Shown: positions 1 through 6,035, numbered from the stretch's first letter. The stretch: DNA of 7,390 nt from DATESZ01 sp035283845 (GCA_035283845.1 DATESZ010000260.1:1-7390); one strand, 5' to 3'. The notes: generated by a model from the sequence alone, not told the origin. Translations and numbers: made by a program.

Positions 1-51
1 CCGACATTCAGATTCGTAGTCTGACGCTCTATCCAGCTGAGCCATGGGCGC
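1..51 (-). tRNA. tRNA-Arg (anticodon ACG), 3' part cut off by window edge
   Basis: On the minus strand the mature 5' end is at 51 (acceptor strand GCGCCCA), followed by T8, a D-stem GCTC/GAGC, and an anticodon stem TCAGA/TCTGA closing the 7-base loop CTACGAA. The anticodon ACG is at 17-15. A34 in this tRNA is normally converted to inosine by TadA so that it reads CGU, CGC and CGA; that is family knowledge. The variable loop, T-arm and 3' acceptor strand lie beyond position 1. It is the third tRNA of a minus-strand cluster, 22 bases after the tRNA-Ser(GCU) CCA end, so co-transcription is likely. The identity rests on the anticodon and the well-formed 5' half. Confidence 0.93.
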
Positions 52-73
52 AGGTTTGCTTGATACAATAAAC

Positions 74-167
74 TGGCGGAGAGAGCGGGATTTGAACCCG
101 CGGTACACCTTTTAGGGCGTACAATCGCTTAGCAGGCGATCGCTTTCGGCCACTCAGCCATCTCTCC
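74..167 (-). tRNA. tRNA-Ser (anticodon GCU), with encoded CCA
   Basis: A complete class II tRNA of 94 nt on the minus strand. The acceptor stem GGAGAGA (167-161) pairs with TCTCTCC (84-78), followed by discriminator G (77) and an encoded CCA (76-74). The anticodon stem ATCGC/GCGAT encloses CTGCTAA, with anticodon GCT at 133-131, reading AGC and AGU. The long variable arm of about 22 nt (stem TGTACGCC with GGTGTAC) is the serine hallmark recognised by seryl-tRNA synthetase. The T-arm GCGGG-TTCAAAT-CCCGC is intact. It lies downstream of serS and another tRNA-Ser gene on the same strand. No separate promoter is apparent in the 94-base spacer upstream, so it is probably processed from a shared precursor. 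Confidence 0.97.
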
Positions 168-171
168 ATCT

Positions 172-259
172 TTTAGGGATCGGGGGTCAGGGGACAGAGA
201 TCAGAAAAACCCTTCATTCCTCCCCCCTGTTCCCTGAACCCTGATCCCTATTCCCTGTT
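172..259. repeat. Two facing arrays of degenerate 7-base repeats forming an inverted repeat
   Basis: The spacer between the two tRNA-Ser genes is almost entirely built of heptamers. At 225-259 five consecutive 7-base units fit the consensus CCCTGWW, at 225, 232, 239, 246 and 253. At 172-206 five units fit the complement, WWCAGGG, more loosely, at 172, 179, 186, 193 and 200. The arrays face each other across an 18-base centre, so 174-197 and 227-250 form an inverted repeat matching at 21 of 24 positions. In a precursor transcript this would fold into a long hairpin between the two tRNAs. The right array ends only two bases before the encoded CCA of tRNA-Ser(UGA). Short heptameric repeats are known in several bacterial genomes; whether this one is dispersed cannot be told from here. 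Confidence 0.8.
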
Positions 260-261
260 CC

Positions 262-347
262 TGGCGGAGGGAGCAGGATTCGAACCCGCGAACCTTTCGG
301 TCAACGGTTTTCAAGACCGCCGCCATAGACCACTCGGCCATCCCTCC
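262..347 (-). tRNA. tRNA-Ser (anticodon UGA), with encoded CCA
   Basis: A complete 86-nt class II tRNA on the minus strand. The acceptor GGAGGGA (347-341) pairs with TCCCTCC (272-266), then discriminator G (265) and encoded CCA (264-262). The anticodon stem GCGGT/ACCGT closes the loop CTTGAAA, with anticodon TGA at 313-311, reading UCA and probably other UCN codons by wobble. The variable arm (stem GACC/GGTT with loop GAAA) is shorter than in the neighbouring tRNA-Ser(GCU) but still class II. The T-arm GCGGG-TTCGAAT-CCTGC has one G-T pair. Its acceptor and T-arm closely resemble those of the neighbouring tRNA-Ser. It starts 146 bases after the serS stop codon. Selenocysteine tRNA is excluded because that anticodon would be UCA. 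Confidence 0.97.
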
Positions 348-493
348 GGAATTCCATCTAACCCCCATGCCCGGGTCGGAGGCAACGAAGGATGAAAATC
401 ACCCCCACCCCTCCCTCCCCCGTCGAGGGGGAGGGATACAGGGAGGGGAGGCATTTTCATATAAAATGCGAGACCCCATTCATAACGCTCGTG
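348..493. other. Spacer between serS and the tRNA cluster
   Basis: This 146-base spacer holds the palindromic G-rich element at 395-457, described separately, and a small AT-rich hairpin (GCATTTT at 451-457 with AAAATGC at 463-469). No U-tracted intrinsic terminator for serS is evident on the minus strand. A weak candidate tRNA promoter reads minus-ward: TTGCCT at 385-380, an 18-base spacer, and TTAGAT at 361-356, which would place the start just before the mature tRNA end at 347. It matches consensus at only 4/6 and 3/6 positions, so it is a suggestion only. Short translations running through here contain PSPVEGEG, a peptide that recurs in spurious ORFs over dispersed repeats, and are not genes. 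Confidence 0.5.
395..457. repeat. Palindromic REP-like element with G-quadruplex motifs on both strands
   Basis: The core is a perfect 10-bp stem, TCCCTCCCCC (412-421) with GGGGGAGGGA (427-436), around a 5-base loop. Its flanks are imperfectly complementary and end in AAAAT (395-399) and ATTTT (453-457), giving a bounded 63-base inverted-repeat unit. The minus strand at 421-402 reads G5-A-G3-A-G4-T-G5, four G tracts with single-base loops. The plus strand at 427-448 reads G5-A-G3-N5-G3-A-G4. This C-rich/G-rich arrangement resembles repetitive extragenic palindromes common in bacterial genomes, and its spurious translation PSPVEGEG is a hallmark of them. It sits 37 bases after the serS stop and could act as a 3' end or mRNA-stability element. 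Confidence 0.7.
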
Positions 494-1774
494 CTAACCC
501 GCGGGCTCGATCCTGTCAATCCCTTTCATGTAAGGTCTCAGCGCCTCCGGTATGAGCACGCAGCCATCGGCCTGCTGAAAGTTTTCCAGTATGGCCACTA
601 ACGTTCGCCCGACGGCCAGACCCGATCCGTTTAAGGTATGAACGAACTCTACCTTGCCGCTTTCCGCATGACGGAAACGGATGGAGGCGCGGCGGGCCTG
701 AAAGGCCTCATAATTGCTGCACGACGATATTTCCCGGTAGGCGCCCTGCCCTGGCAGCCACGCCTCTATATCATAAGTCTTGGCGGATGAAAACCCGAGA
801 TCGCCTGTGCAAAGACTCACGGTGCGAAAATGGATGTTGAGCCTTTTCAGGATTTCTTCCGCATCGGCGGTCAGTTTTTCCAACTCGTCATAGGAGGTTT
901 CGGGTCTGGTAAACTTCACCAACTCCACCTTGTTGAACTGGTGCTGTCTGATCAGCCCCCGCGTGTCTTTCCCGTAGGAACCTGCTTCTGCGCGGAAGCA
1001 GGCCGACCAGGCCGCATAATAAAGGGGCAGTTCTCTTTCTTCCAGTATTTCATCCCTATGGATATTTGTTACCGGCACTTCCGCCGTGGGGATGAGAAAA
1101 TAGTCCATATCTTCGATCTTAAAGAGGTCTTCCGCAAACTTCGGCAACTGCCCTGTCCCAATCAAGCTCTCTCTGTTGACCAGGAAAGGGGGCATTATCT
1201 CCGTATAATAATGTTCGGAGGTATGGAGGTCAACCATGAAGTTGATAAGCGCCCTCTCCAGCATCGCCCCCATCCCGCGATAGAGGGTAAAGCGCGCCCC
1301 GGTGATCTTGGCGCCCCGGCCGAAATCCAGGATGCCCAGGCTTTCCCCGATTTCCCAATGAGGACGGGGCGTGAAATTGAATGCCGGCTTTTCGCCCCAC
1401 TGCCTCACTATCGGGTTGTCTTCAGCGCAAGCGCCGCTAAGAACCGATTCATGGGGTATATTGGGGATCGTCAGGGCAACGTCATTTAACTCTTCCTCAG
1501 TATTTTTTAAAGACTCTTCGAGTTCCCTGATGCGGGCGGAAACCCCGGACATCCCGGACAGGAGCGAAGAGAAGTCTTCTTTACTTTTCTTTTTTTCACC
1601 GACCGCCCGGGAGACCAGATTGCGTTCATTGCGCAGGGCTTCCACCTCCTGCAGGAGGTTCCTCCTTTTCGCGTCTAAGTCGGTGAAACGATCAAGGGCT
1701 ACCGAAGCACCCCGTTCCTCCATCTTACGGCGAACAAAGTCCATGTTATTTCGTAGAAATTTTACATCAAGCAT
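494..1774 (-). CDS. serS: Seryl-tRNA synthetase
   Basis: A 426-residue class II aminoacyl-tRNA synthetase, the usual length for bacterial SerRS. It activates serine with ATP and loads it onto tRNA-Ser in the cytoplasm (also onto tRNA-Sec where present). Residues 1-100 form the N-terminal domain with a long charged coiled coil (about 28-98) that grips the long variable arm of tRNA-Ser. The catalytic core follows: TAE at 230-232 (serine and adenylate binding), motif 2 FRAEAGSYGKDTRG at 260-273, RQHQFNKVELVKF at 276-288, and motif 3 NGSGLAVGRT at 382-391 with its arginine R390. It starts with MLDVKFLRNN, typical of the family. A weak AAGGA lies 11 bases upstream of the ATG at 1774. It follows murJ by 59 bases and is followed by two tRNA-Ser genes on the same strand. 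All key motifs are intact. Confidence 0.98.
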   Translation of the reverse strand: MLDVKFLRNNMDFVRRKMEERGASVALDRFTDLDAKRRNLLQEVEALRNERNLVSRAVGEKKKSKEDFSSLLSGMSGVSARIRELEESLKNTEEELNDVALTIPNIPHESVLSGACAEDNPIVRQWGEKPAFNFTPRPHWEIGESLGILDFGRGAKITGARFTLYRGMGAMLERALINFMVDLHTSEHYYTEIMPPFLVNRESLIGTGQLPKFAEDLFKIEDMDYFLIPTAEVPVTNIHRDEILEERELPLYYAAWSACFRAEAGSYGKDTRGLIRQHQFNKVELVKFTRPETSYDELEKLTADAEEILKRLNIHFRTVSLCTGDLGFSSAKTYDIEAWLPGQGAYREISSCSNYEAFQARRASIRFRHAESGKVEFVHTLNGSGLAVGRTLVAILENFQQADGCVLIPEALRPYMKGIDRIEPAG

Positions 1775-1833
1775 GATCGGCTTTTTCCTTAGCCCCTTTA
1801 CAAAGGGCGGTTTCCCCTAACATTTTCACTATT
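1775..1833 (-). other. murJ-serS spacer with serS ribosome binding site
   Basis: This 59-base spacer on the minus strand carries the serS Shine-Dalgarno candidate AAGGA (1790-1786), 11 bases from the ATG, a rather long spacing. A perfect 6-bp palindrome (1794-1807) ends three bases before it. No intrinsic terminator for murJ is seen, because the hairpin lacks a U tract, so read-through from murJ into serS is plausible. A translation across here gives SPFTKGG, a peptide often seen where short dispersed palindromes of the CCCTTT-N-AAAGGG type are mistranslated. Confidence 0.5.
1794..1807. repeat. Short palindrome CCCTTT-AC-AAAGGG in the serS leader
   Basis: CCCTTT (1794-1799) and AAAGGG (1802-1807) are perfectly complementary across a 2-base centre. 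Flanking C and G runs make it look like a degenerate copy of the dispersed CCCCCTTT/AAAGGGGG palindromes found in many bacterial intergenic regions. In RNA the loop would be too tight for all six pairs, so at most about five would form. It lies just upstream of the serS ribosome binding site. Confidence 0.5.
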
Positions 1834-3435
1834 TTAAGTCAATATCTTTGTCCTGACCTTGATTTTCTTTACAGCATTAATCAGTATCATCATTTCCTGG
1901 TTCTTAAGGAAACAGGAAGATATCAGGAACGTGGCAAGACCCACGGTAATGCTGACCGTCAGGAAGGTGAACCTTGCATGTAAAGGAGCAGCGTTGTTCC
2001 ACGTCATAAGGAAAGCTACAATAATCAGGGCGCCCCACATCAGCACAGAGGCCATAATCGTCCTTCCGATGGAATGGTAGAATGTCTCGTCGAGGAATGT
2101 CCCTATCTTTTTCCTCAGGGTAATTGCAAGGATAATGACGTTCACCGCCGAGGCAATGGAGGTGGCAAGCGCGAGGCCGCCATGCTTTAAGGGAAACATC
2201 AGAACGACGCTGAAGGCCACGTTGACAAAAATGGAAATGAAGGCGGCCTTCAGGGGCGATTTCCTGTCCTGTATGGAGAAGAATGCCGAATCTATTACCC
2301 GGATGACGGAAAAAGCCCAAAGCCCGAAGGCGTAGTATAAAAGAGCTTCAGCCGTCAGGAGGGTGGTGCGGGCGTCGAAGGCGCCCCTCTGAAAGAGCAC
2401 GGAGATGATGGGAACGTGCAAGGCGATCAGGGCGACTGTTGCCGGTATGGTAATGAAGAGGACCAATCGTAAAGAGAAGGAAATGGTTTTCTTCAGATTC
2501 TCGAAATCTCCCGTGGAGACATGCTCGGAAAAACTGGGCAGCGCGGCCGTGCCGACGGCAATGGCGAAGACACCCAGCGGCAGCTCCACCACCCTGTCCG
2601 CATAATACAGGAAGGATACGCTGCCTTTGGGGAGGAAGGAAGCGAGGATCGTCCCCATGAAGACGTTTACCTGATAAACCGCCGAGCCCAGGATGGTCGG
2701 TATGATGAGGACGCCGATCTGCTTGAGTCCCCGATGGGCGAACCGGAAATCCGGCCTGAGCCGTACTCCCATTCTTACGAGGAAGGGCCATTGCATGGCC
2801 AACTGGAGCGCCCCGCCGATCAGCACCCCTAAGGCGAGGGCTATGAGTGGTTCCCGGAAGAGATCCCGCATCGTCAGGGATGTCGTGATCATGGCAATAT
2901 TGAGTACAACAGGCGCTAATGCAGGAGCGGCGAAGTGTCGCAAAGAATTCAGGATGCCCATGCAGAGGGCCACGAGGGAAATAAAGAAGATGTAGGGAAA
3001 CATGAGCCGGGTAAAAAACACCGTAAGGTCATACTGGGTGGGAGAGTGAACGAACCCCGGCGCCATAACCATTACAATCAAAGGGGAGAGGAGGATGCCC
3101 ATGAGGGTGACGATTACCAGCAACGCGGAAAGTGCCGTAAATGTGATATTGGCCAGCTCGCAGGCTTCCTTTTTCGACTTTTTGGTCAGGTATTCCGTAA
3201 AGACGGGCACAAAAGAAACGGTGAGCGAGCCCTCGCCGAGGAGGCGCCTCAGAAGGTTGGGGATGCGAAAGGCGACGAAGAAGGCATCCGTGGCCATGCC
3301 GGCGCCGAAAAACCCGGCGACGACCATATCCCGGATAAAACCAAAGATACGGGACAGCATAGTTGCGGCCCCCACCACACCGGCCGCCCTAACTACTCGC
3401 GAATTTTCCCTGTTCGCTGTTTTTTCTTCGTTCAT
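1834..3435 (-). CDS. murJ: Lipid II flippase MurJ (MviN family)
   Basis: An inner-membrane flippase of the MOP superfamily that moves lipid II to the outer face for peptidoglycan synthesis. From the ATG at 3435 it has 533 residues; a TTG at 3450 would add five. Neither has a clear ribosome binding site, so the ATG is preferred. E. coli MurJ (511 residues) aligns beginning about residue 12. Numbered from the ATG, the functional residues known in E. coli are present: R29 and R35 in MLSRIFGFIRD, D50 in GMATDAFF, R63 and R64 in PNLLRR, and D280-R281 in YYADR (E. coli R18, R24, D39, R52/R53, D269/R270). About 14 hydrophobic segments span the protein, and the tail KKIKVRTK is basic. It follows yggU by about 20-35 bases and precedes serS. 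Confidence 0.96.
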   Translation of the reverse strand: MNEEKTANRENSRVVRAAGVVGAATMLSRIFGFIRDMVVAGFFGAGMATDAFFVAFRIPNLLRRLLGEGSLTVSFVPVFTEYLTKKSKKEACELANITFTALSALLVIVTLMGILLSPLIVMVMAPGFVHSPTQYDLTVFFTRLMFPYIFFISLVALCMGILNSLRHFAAPALAPVVLNIAMITTSLTMRDLFREPLIALALGVLIGGALQLAMQWPFLVRMGVRLRPDFRFAHRGLKQIGVLIIPTILGSAVYQVNVFMGTILASFLPKGSVSFLYYADRVVELPLGVFAIAVGTAALPSFSEHVSTGDFENLKKTISFSLRLVLFITIPATVALIALHVPIISVLFQRGAFDARTTLLTAEALLYYAFGLWAFSVIRVIDSAFFSIQDRKSPLKAAFISIFVNVAFSVVLMFPLKHGGLALATSIASAVNVIILAITLRKKIGTFLDETFYHSIGRTIMASVLMWGALIIVAFLMTWNNAAPLHARFTFLTVSITVGLATFLISSCFLKNQEMMILINAVKKIKVRTKILT

Positions 3436-3469
3436 TCCGCTTTTGTTCAAGGGGTAGTTAGGCGAGAGC

Positions 3470-3760
3470 TCAGAAAGAAAGGATCAGTGTTTCCAAATCT
3501 TTTTTTTGCAGACCCTTGATGCTCACCGTCTTTTTTTTAGCGTTGAGACCGCCTACGATATGCACCTGACCTTTTTTAATGTCTAAAAGATCGGCCAGAA
3601 AGCGTATACATTCCTCATTGGCCCGCCCGTCCACTGGAGGGGCGGTGATTTTTATCTTGAGAAAGTCGCCCTGAAGGCCCGCTATTTGTCGTTTAGATGA
3701 TTTAGGCAGGACCTGGACATGGAAAACAATGCCCTCTGCCGTCTCTTTTATCGGGATCAT
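3470..3760 (-). CDS. yggU: YggU / DUF167 family protein
   Basis: A 96-residue small soluble protein of the DUF167 (YggU) family, whose molecular function is not established. The recognisable core is VQVLPKSSKRQIAG (residues 15-28), LKIKITAPPVDGRANEE (34-50) and the following helix CIRFLADLL. The PP-DG-AN stretch is the family signature. The later family motif, usually G..SR.K, reads GGLNAKKK here, so the S-R pair is absent. The ATG at 3760 is preceded by GAGG (3770-3767) at 6-base spacing, a good ribosome binding site. It begins 28 bases after yggT, and the yggT-yggU pairing is widespread in bacteria, supporting both calls. The 3' end holds two runs of eight A on the coding strand (3538-3531 and 3507-3500). 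Confidence 0.9.
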   Translation of the reverse strand: MIPIKETAEGIVFHVQVLPKSSKRQIAGLQGDFLKIKITAPPVDGRANEECIRFLADLLDIKKGQVHIVGGLNAKKKTVSIKGLQKKDLETLILSF

Positions 3761-3788
3761 CGGCTGCCTCTCATCGCCTTTTCTGTCA

Positions 3789-4088
3789 TTATCTCAGGTA
3801 ATAAGCCAATTCGATCAGGCTCTTCAGGAGGAAACTCTGCAGAAAGACAATCGCCGCAATGACGATGATGGGCGAAATGTCGATACCGAGGCCCCTGAGC
3901 GGCAGCCACCTCCGGATCGGCGCCATCACCGGTTCCGTGGCGCGGTAGAGAAACATTACGATCGGGTTGTATGGATCAGGGTTCACCCAGGAAATCAGCG
4001 CCCGGGCGACGATAATCCACATGTACAAAGTCAGTCCCATATCGATGATCTTGACTAATGCCGCGATAAAGTTCCCCAGTATAAACAT
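3789..4088 (-). CDS. yggT: YggT family integral membrane protein
   Basis: A 99-residue membrane protein with two hydrophobic segments (about residues 5-32 and 70-95). The conserved loop between them holds ARALISWVNPD (28-38), NP (41-42), TEP (51-53), P57, RR (59-60) and DISP (69-72), the family signature. This is a single-repeat form; E. coli YggT has two repeats and about 188 residues. The role is not firmly known; links to osmotic tolerance, cell envelope and division have been suggested. It starts at the ATG at 4088 behind a strong AAGGAG (4099-4094) at 5-base spacing. It is the first gene of the minus-strand run yggT-yggU-murJ-serS. The yggS and proC genes that often precede it are not next to it here. 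Confidence 0.93.
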   Translation of the reverse strand: MFILGNFIAALVKIIDMGLTLYMWIIVARALISWVNPDPYNPIVMFLYRATEPVMAPIRRWLPLRGLGIDISPIIVIAAIVFLQSFLLKSLIELAYYLR

Positions 4089-4305
4089 GACTGCTCCTTC
4101 ATAACAGAAGATGCTGATTCAACGCATCCCTGTTAACTTTTCCCGGTGCTTTGTATGAGTTATCACATAAGCCTGTGTTGTGCAAATAAAGATTAACAGG
4201 GAATATTGAGCGGGGCAGGGCTGGACATCCCCAGGGAAAAGATGGTAAGGTCGGCGCGAGGAATATCGCAGGCAGGCATACTGAAAGAAAGGATTTGCGC
4301 TAAAT
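4089..4305. promoter_or_regulatory. Divergent intergenic region between yggT and ettA
   Basis: This 217-base region must hold promoters for ettA (plus) and for the yggT operon (minus). No strong sigma-70 box is evident. The best plus-strand candidate is TTGTGC (4178-4183), a 17-base spacer, and GAATAT (4201-4206), matching consensus at only 3/6 and 3/6. On the minus strand TTGCAC occurs at about 4185-4180 without a convincing -10. The yggT ribosome binding site is at 4094-4099, and the ettA purine-rich AAAGGA at 4288-4293 is 12 bases from its ATG. The 10-base inverted repeat at 4127-4136 and 4193-4202 overlaps the candidate promoter. An antisense 70-codon frame through here has no recognisable features and is not called. 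Confidence 0.5.
4127..4202. repeat. 10-base inverted repeat TCCCTGTTAA in the divergent promoter region
   Basis: TCCCTGTTAA at 4127-4136 recurs exactly inverted as TTAACAGGGA at 4193-4202. The arms are separated by 56 bases, too far for a simple hairpin terminator but reasonable for two binding sites of one regulator, or for chance. The right arm overlaps the weak ettA -10 candidate. This is seen directly; the regulatory meaning is inference. Confidence 0.45.
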
Positions 4306-5991
4306 ATGAGCAACGAACCTAATAAAGTCATTTACTCCATGATCGGGGTGAGCAAATATTACGACAAGAAGCCGGTGTTGAAGGACATATGGCTCTCCTA
4401 TTTCTACGGCGCCAAGATCGGCGTCATCGGCCTGAACGGGTCAGGGAAAAGCTCTCTGCTCCGCATCCTTGCCGGGGTGGATAAGGAGTTCAACGGTAAG
4501 ACGGTCATTTCTCCCGGCCATACCTTGGGCTTCCTCGAGCAGGAGCCGGCGCTGGACGAAGGCAAGACGGCAAGGGAAATTGTGGAAGAAGGGGTCCAGG
4601 AGACCGTCGATGCCCTGAATGAATACAACCTGATAAATGAGAGATTCAGCGAGCCGATGTCCGACGACGAGATGAACAGGCTCATCGAGCGCCAGGGAAG
4701 GGTGCAGGAAAAACTTGATGCCCTGGACGCGTGGGACCTGGATGCGCGTCTCGAAATGGCGATGGATGCCCTTCGCTGCCCGCCTGGAGATACGCCGGTG
4801 AAGACGCTTTCGGGAGGTGAGCGGAGGCGAGTCGCCCTTTGCAGGCTCCTCCTCCAGAAGCCGGATATCCTGCTTTTAGACGAGCCGACCAACCACCTCG
4901 ATGCCGAGACTGTGGCCTGGCTGGAGCGTCATCTTCAGGGTTATCCAGGCACGGTCATCGCCGTTACCCATGACCGCTATTTCCTCGATAATGTCGCGGG
5001 ATGGATCCTGGAGCTCGACCGTGGAGAGGGAATACCCTGGAAGGGTAATTACACCTCCTGGCTTGAACAGAAGCAGGACCGTCTGAAGCAGGATGAGAAG
5101 GCCGAGTCGGCGAGGCGGAAGACCCTGCAACGTGAACTTGAGTGGATACGAATGTCTCCCAAGGGACGCCATGCGAAGTCCAAGGCGCGCATCAATTCCT
5201 ACGAGGCGCTCCTCAGTCAGGACGTCGAACAGGGCGCCAGGGAACTCGAAATCTACATCCCCCCCGGCCCGCGACTGGGTAATGTCGTCGTAGAGGCCGA
5301 CATTGTGTCCAAGGCATACGGCGACAATATACTCATGGAAGGCATGACCTTTTCCCTGCCCCCCGGCGGCATTGTGGGGGTTATCGGACCGAATGGCGCG
5401 GGCAAAACCACCCTCTTCCGGATGATCATCGGTCAGGAAAGGCCCGATGCAGGTAGATTAAAGATTGGAGAGACGGTGACACTGGCCTATGTCGATCAGA
5501 GCCGCAGCGTTCTTGCTCCGGACAAAACGATCTGGGAGGTTATCTCGGGAGGGCAGGAAGTGCTCCGGGTAGGCAAGCGGGAGATCAGCTCGCGCGCCTA
5601 TGTGGCGAGGTTCAATTTCTCCGGGGCTGACCAGCAGAAAAAGGTCTCGGCTCTGTCGGGCGGCGAGCGGAACCGCGTGCATCTTGCCTGTATGTTGAAG
5701 GAAGGGGGCAATGTCCTGCTGCTTGACGAGCCCACCAATGACCTTGACGTGAACACCCTGCGCGCCCTCGAAGAGGCTTTGGAGAATTTTGCGGGTTGCG
5801 CCGTTGTCATCAGCCATGACCGTTGGTTCCTCGACCGTATCGCAACTCATATCCTGGCCTTCGAGGGGGAAAGCAAAGTGGTCTGGTTCAATGGGAATTA
5901 CTCCGAGTATGAGACTGACAGAAAGTTCCGCCTCGGCGCCGCTGCGGACCAGCCCCACCGCATCAAGTACCGGCATCTAACGAGGGGGTGA
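4306..5991 (+). CDS. ettA: Energy-dependent translational throttle protein EttA (ABC-F ATPase)
   Basis: A 561-residue soluble ABC-F protein with two ATPase domains and no membrane segments. EttA binds the ribosomal E site and gates the first elongation step according to the ATP/ADP ratio. Domain 1: Walker A GLNGSGKSS (42-50), signature LSGGE (168-172), Walker B ILLLDEPTNHLD (188-199, catalytic E193), H-loop THDR. The arm insert lies at roughly 90-150. The linker (about 240-325) contains ELEWIRMSPKGRHAKSKAR (277-295), characteristic of EttA. Domain 2: Walker A GPNGAGKTT (361-369), LSGGE (450-454), Walker B LLLDEPTNDLD (471-481, E475), H-loop SHDR. The tail DRKFRLGAAADQPHRIKYR also matches EttA. 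Both glutamates sit five residues later than in E. coli (E188/E470). It stands alone, divergent from yggT and convergent with the Na/Pi-type gene. Confidence 0.97.
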   Translation: MSNEPNKVIYSMIGVSKYYDKKPVLKDIWLSYFYGAKIGVIGLNGSGKSSLLRILAGVDKEFNGKTVISPGHTLGFLEQEPALDEGKTAREIVEEGVQETVDALNEYNLINERFSEPMSDDEMNRLIERQGRVQEKLDALDAWDLDARLEMAMDALRCPPGDTPVKTLSGGERRRVALCRLLLQKPDILLLDEPTNHLDAETVAWLERHLQGYPGTVIAVTHDRYFLDNVAGWILELDRGEGIPWKGNYTSWLEQKQDRLKQDEKAESARRKTLQRELEWIRMSPKGRHAKSKARINSYEALLSQDVEQGARELEIYIPPGPRLGNVVVEADIVSKAYGDNILMEGMTFSLPPGGIVGVIGPNGAGKTTLFRMIIGQERPDAGRLKIGETVTLAYVDQSRSVLAPDKTIWEVISGGQEVLRVGKREISSRAYVARFNFSGADQQKKVSALSGGERNRVHLACMLKEGGNVLLLDEPTNDLDVNTLRALEEALENFAGCAVVISHDRWFLDRIATHILAFEGESKVVWFNGNYSEYETDRKFRLGAAADQPHRIKYRHLTRG

Positions 5992-6035
5992 GAAGCGCGG
6001 CGCCGCAAACGCTCCCATATCTTGTAATAACAAAT
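5992..6035. other. Convergent intergenic gap
   Basis: This 44-base gap lies between the stops of ettA and the Na/Pi-type gene. It contains the GC palindrome GCGGCGCCGC (5997-6006) and a short outer pairing AGCG (5994-5997) with CGCT (6010-6013). No T tract follows on either strand at the right distance, so a classical intrinsic terminator is not supported. Transcripts may overlap at their 3' ends. Confidence 0.4.

Noticed and set aside
172..259. CRISPR-like array
   Set aside because: Units are 7 bases, contiguous and degenerate, with no spacers and no cas genes nearby.
262..347. Selenocysteine tRNA
   Set aside because: The anticodon is UGA (reads UCA), the opposite of the UCA anticodon of tRNA-Sec, and the acceptor and T stems have normal serine tRNA lengths.
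367..601. Short plus-strand frames over the spacer downstream of serS
   Set aside because: They translate the palindromic repeat (PSPVEGEG-type peptide) and run into antisense serS; typical spurious ORFs.
830..1489. 219-codon plus-strand open frame
   Set aside because: It lies entirely antisense to serS, whose motifs are all intact; its translation shows no recognisable domain or good start signal.
2935..3519. 194-codon plus-strand open frame over murJ and the yggU end
   Set aside because: Charged low-complexity translation antisense to well-conserved murJ; a composition shadow.
5458..5976. 172-codon minus-strand open frame inside ettA
   Set aside because: Antisense to the second ATPase domain of EttA, which is clearly the coding strand.
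5997..6006. GCGGCGCCGC palindrome as an ettA terminator
   Set aside because: No loop and no following T tract; a 10-base GC palindrome in GC-rich DNA is weak evidence.
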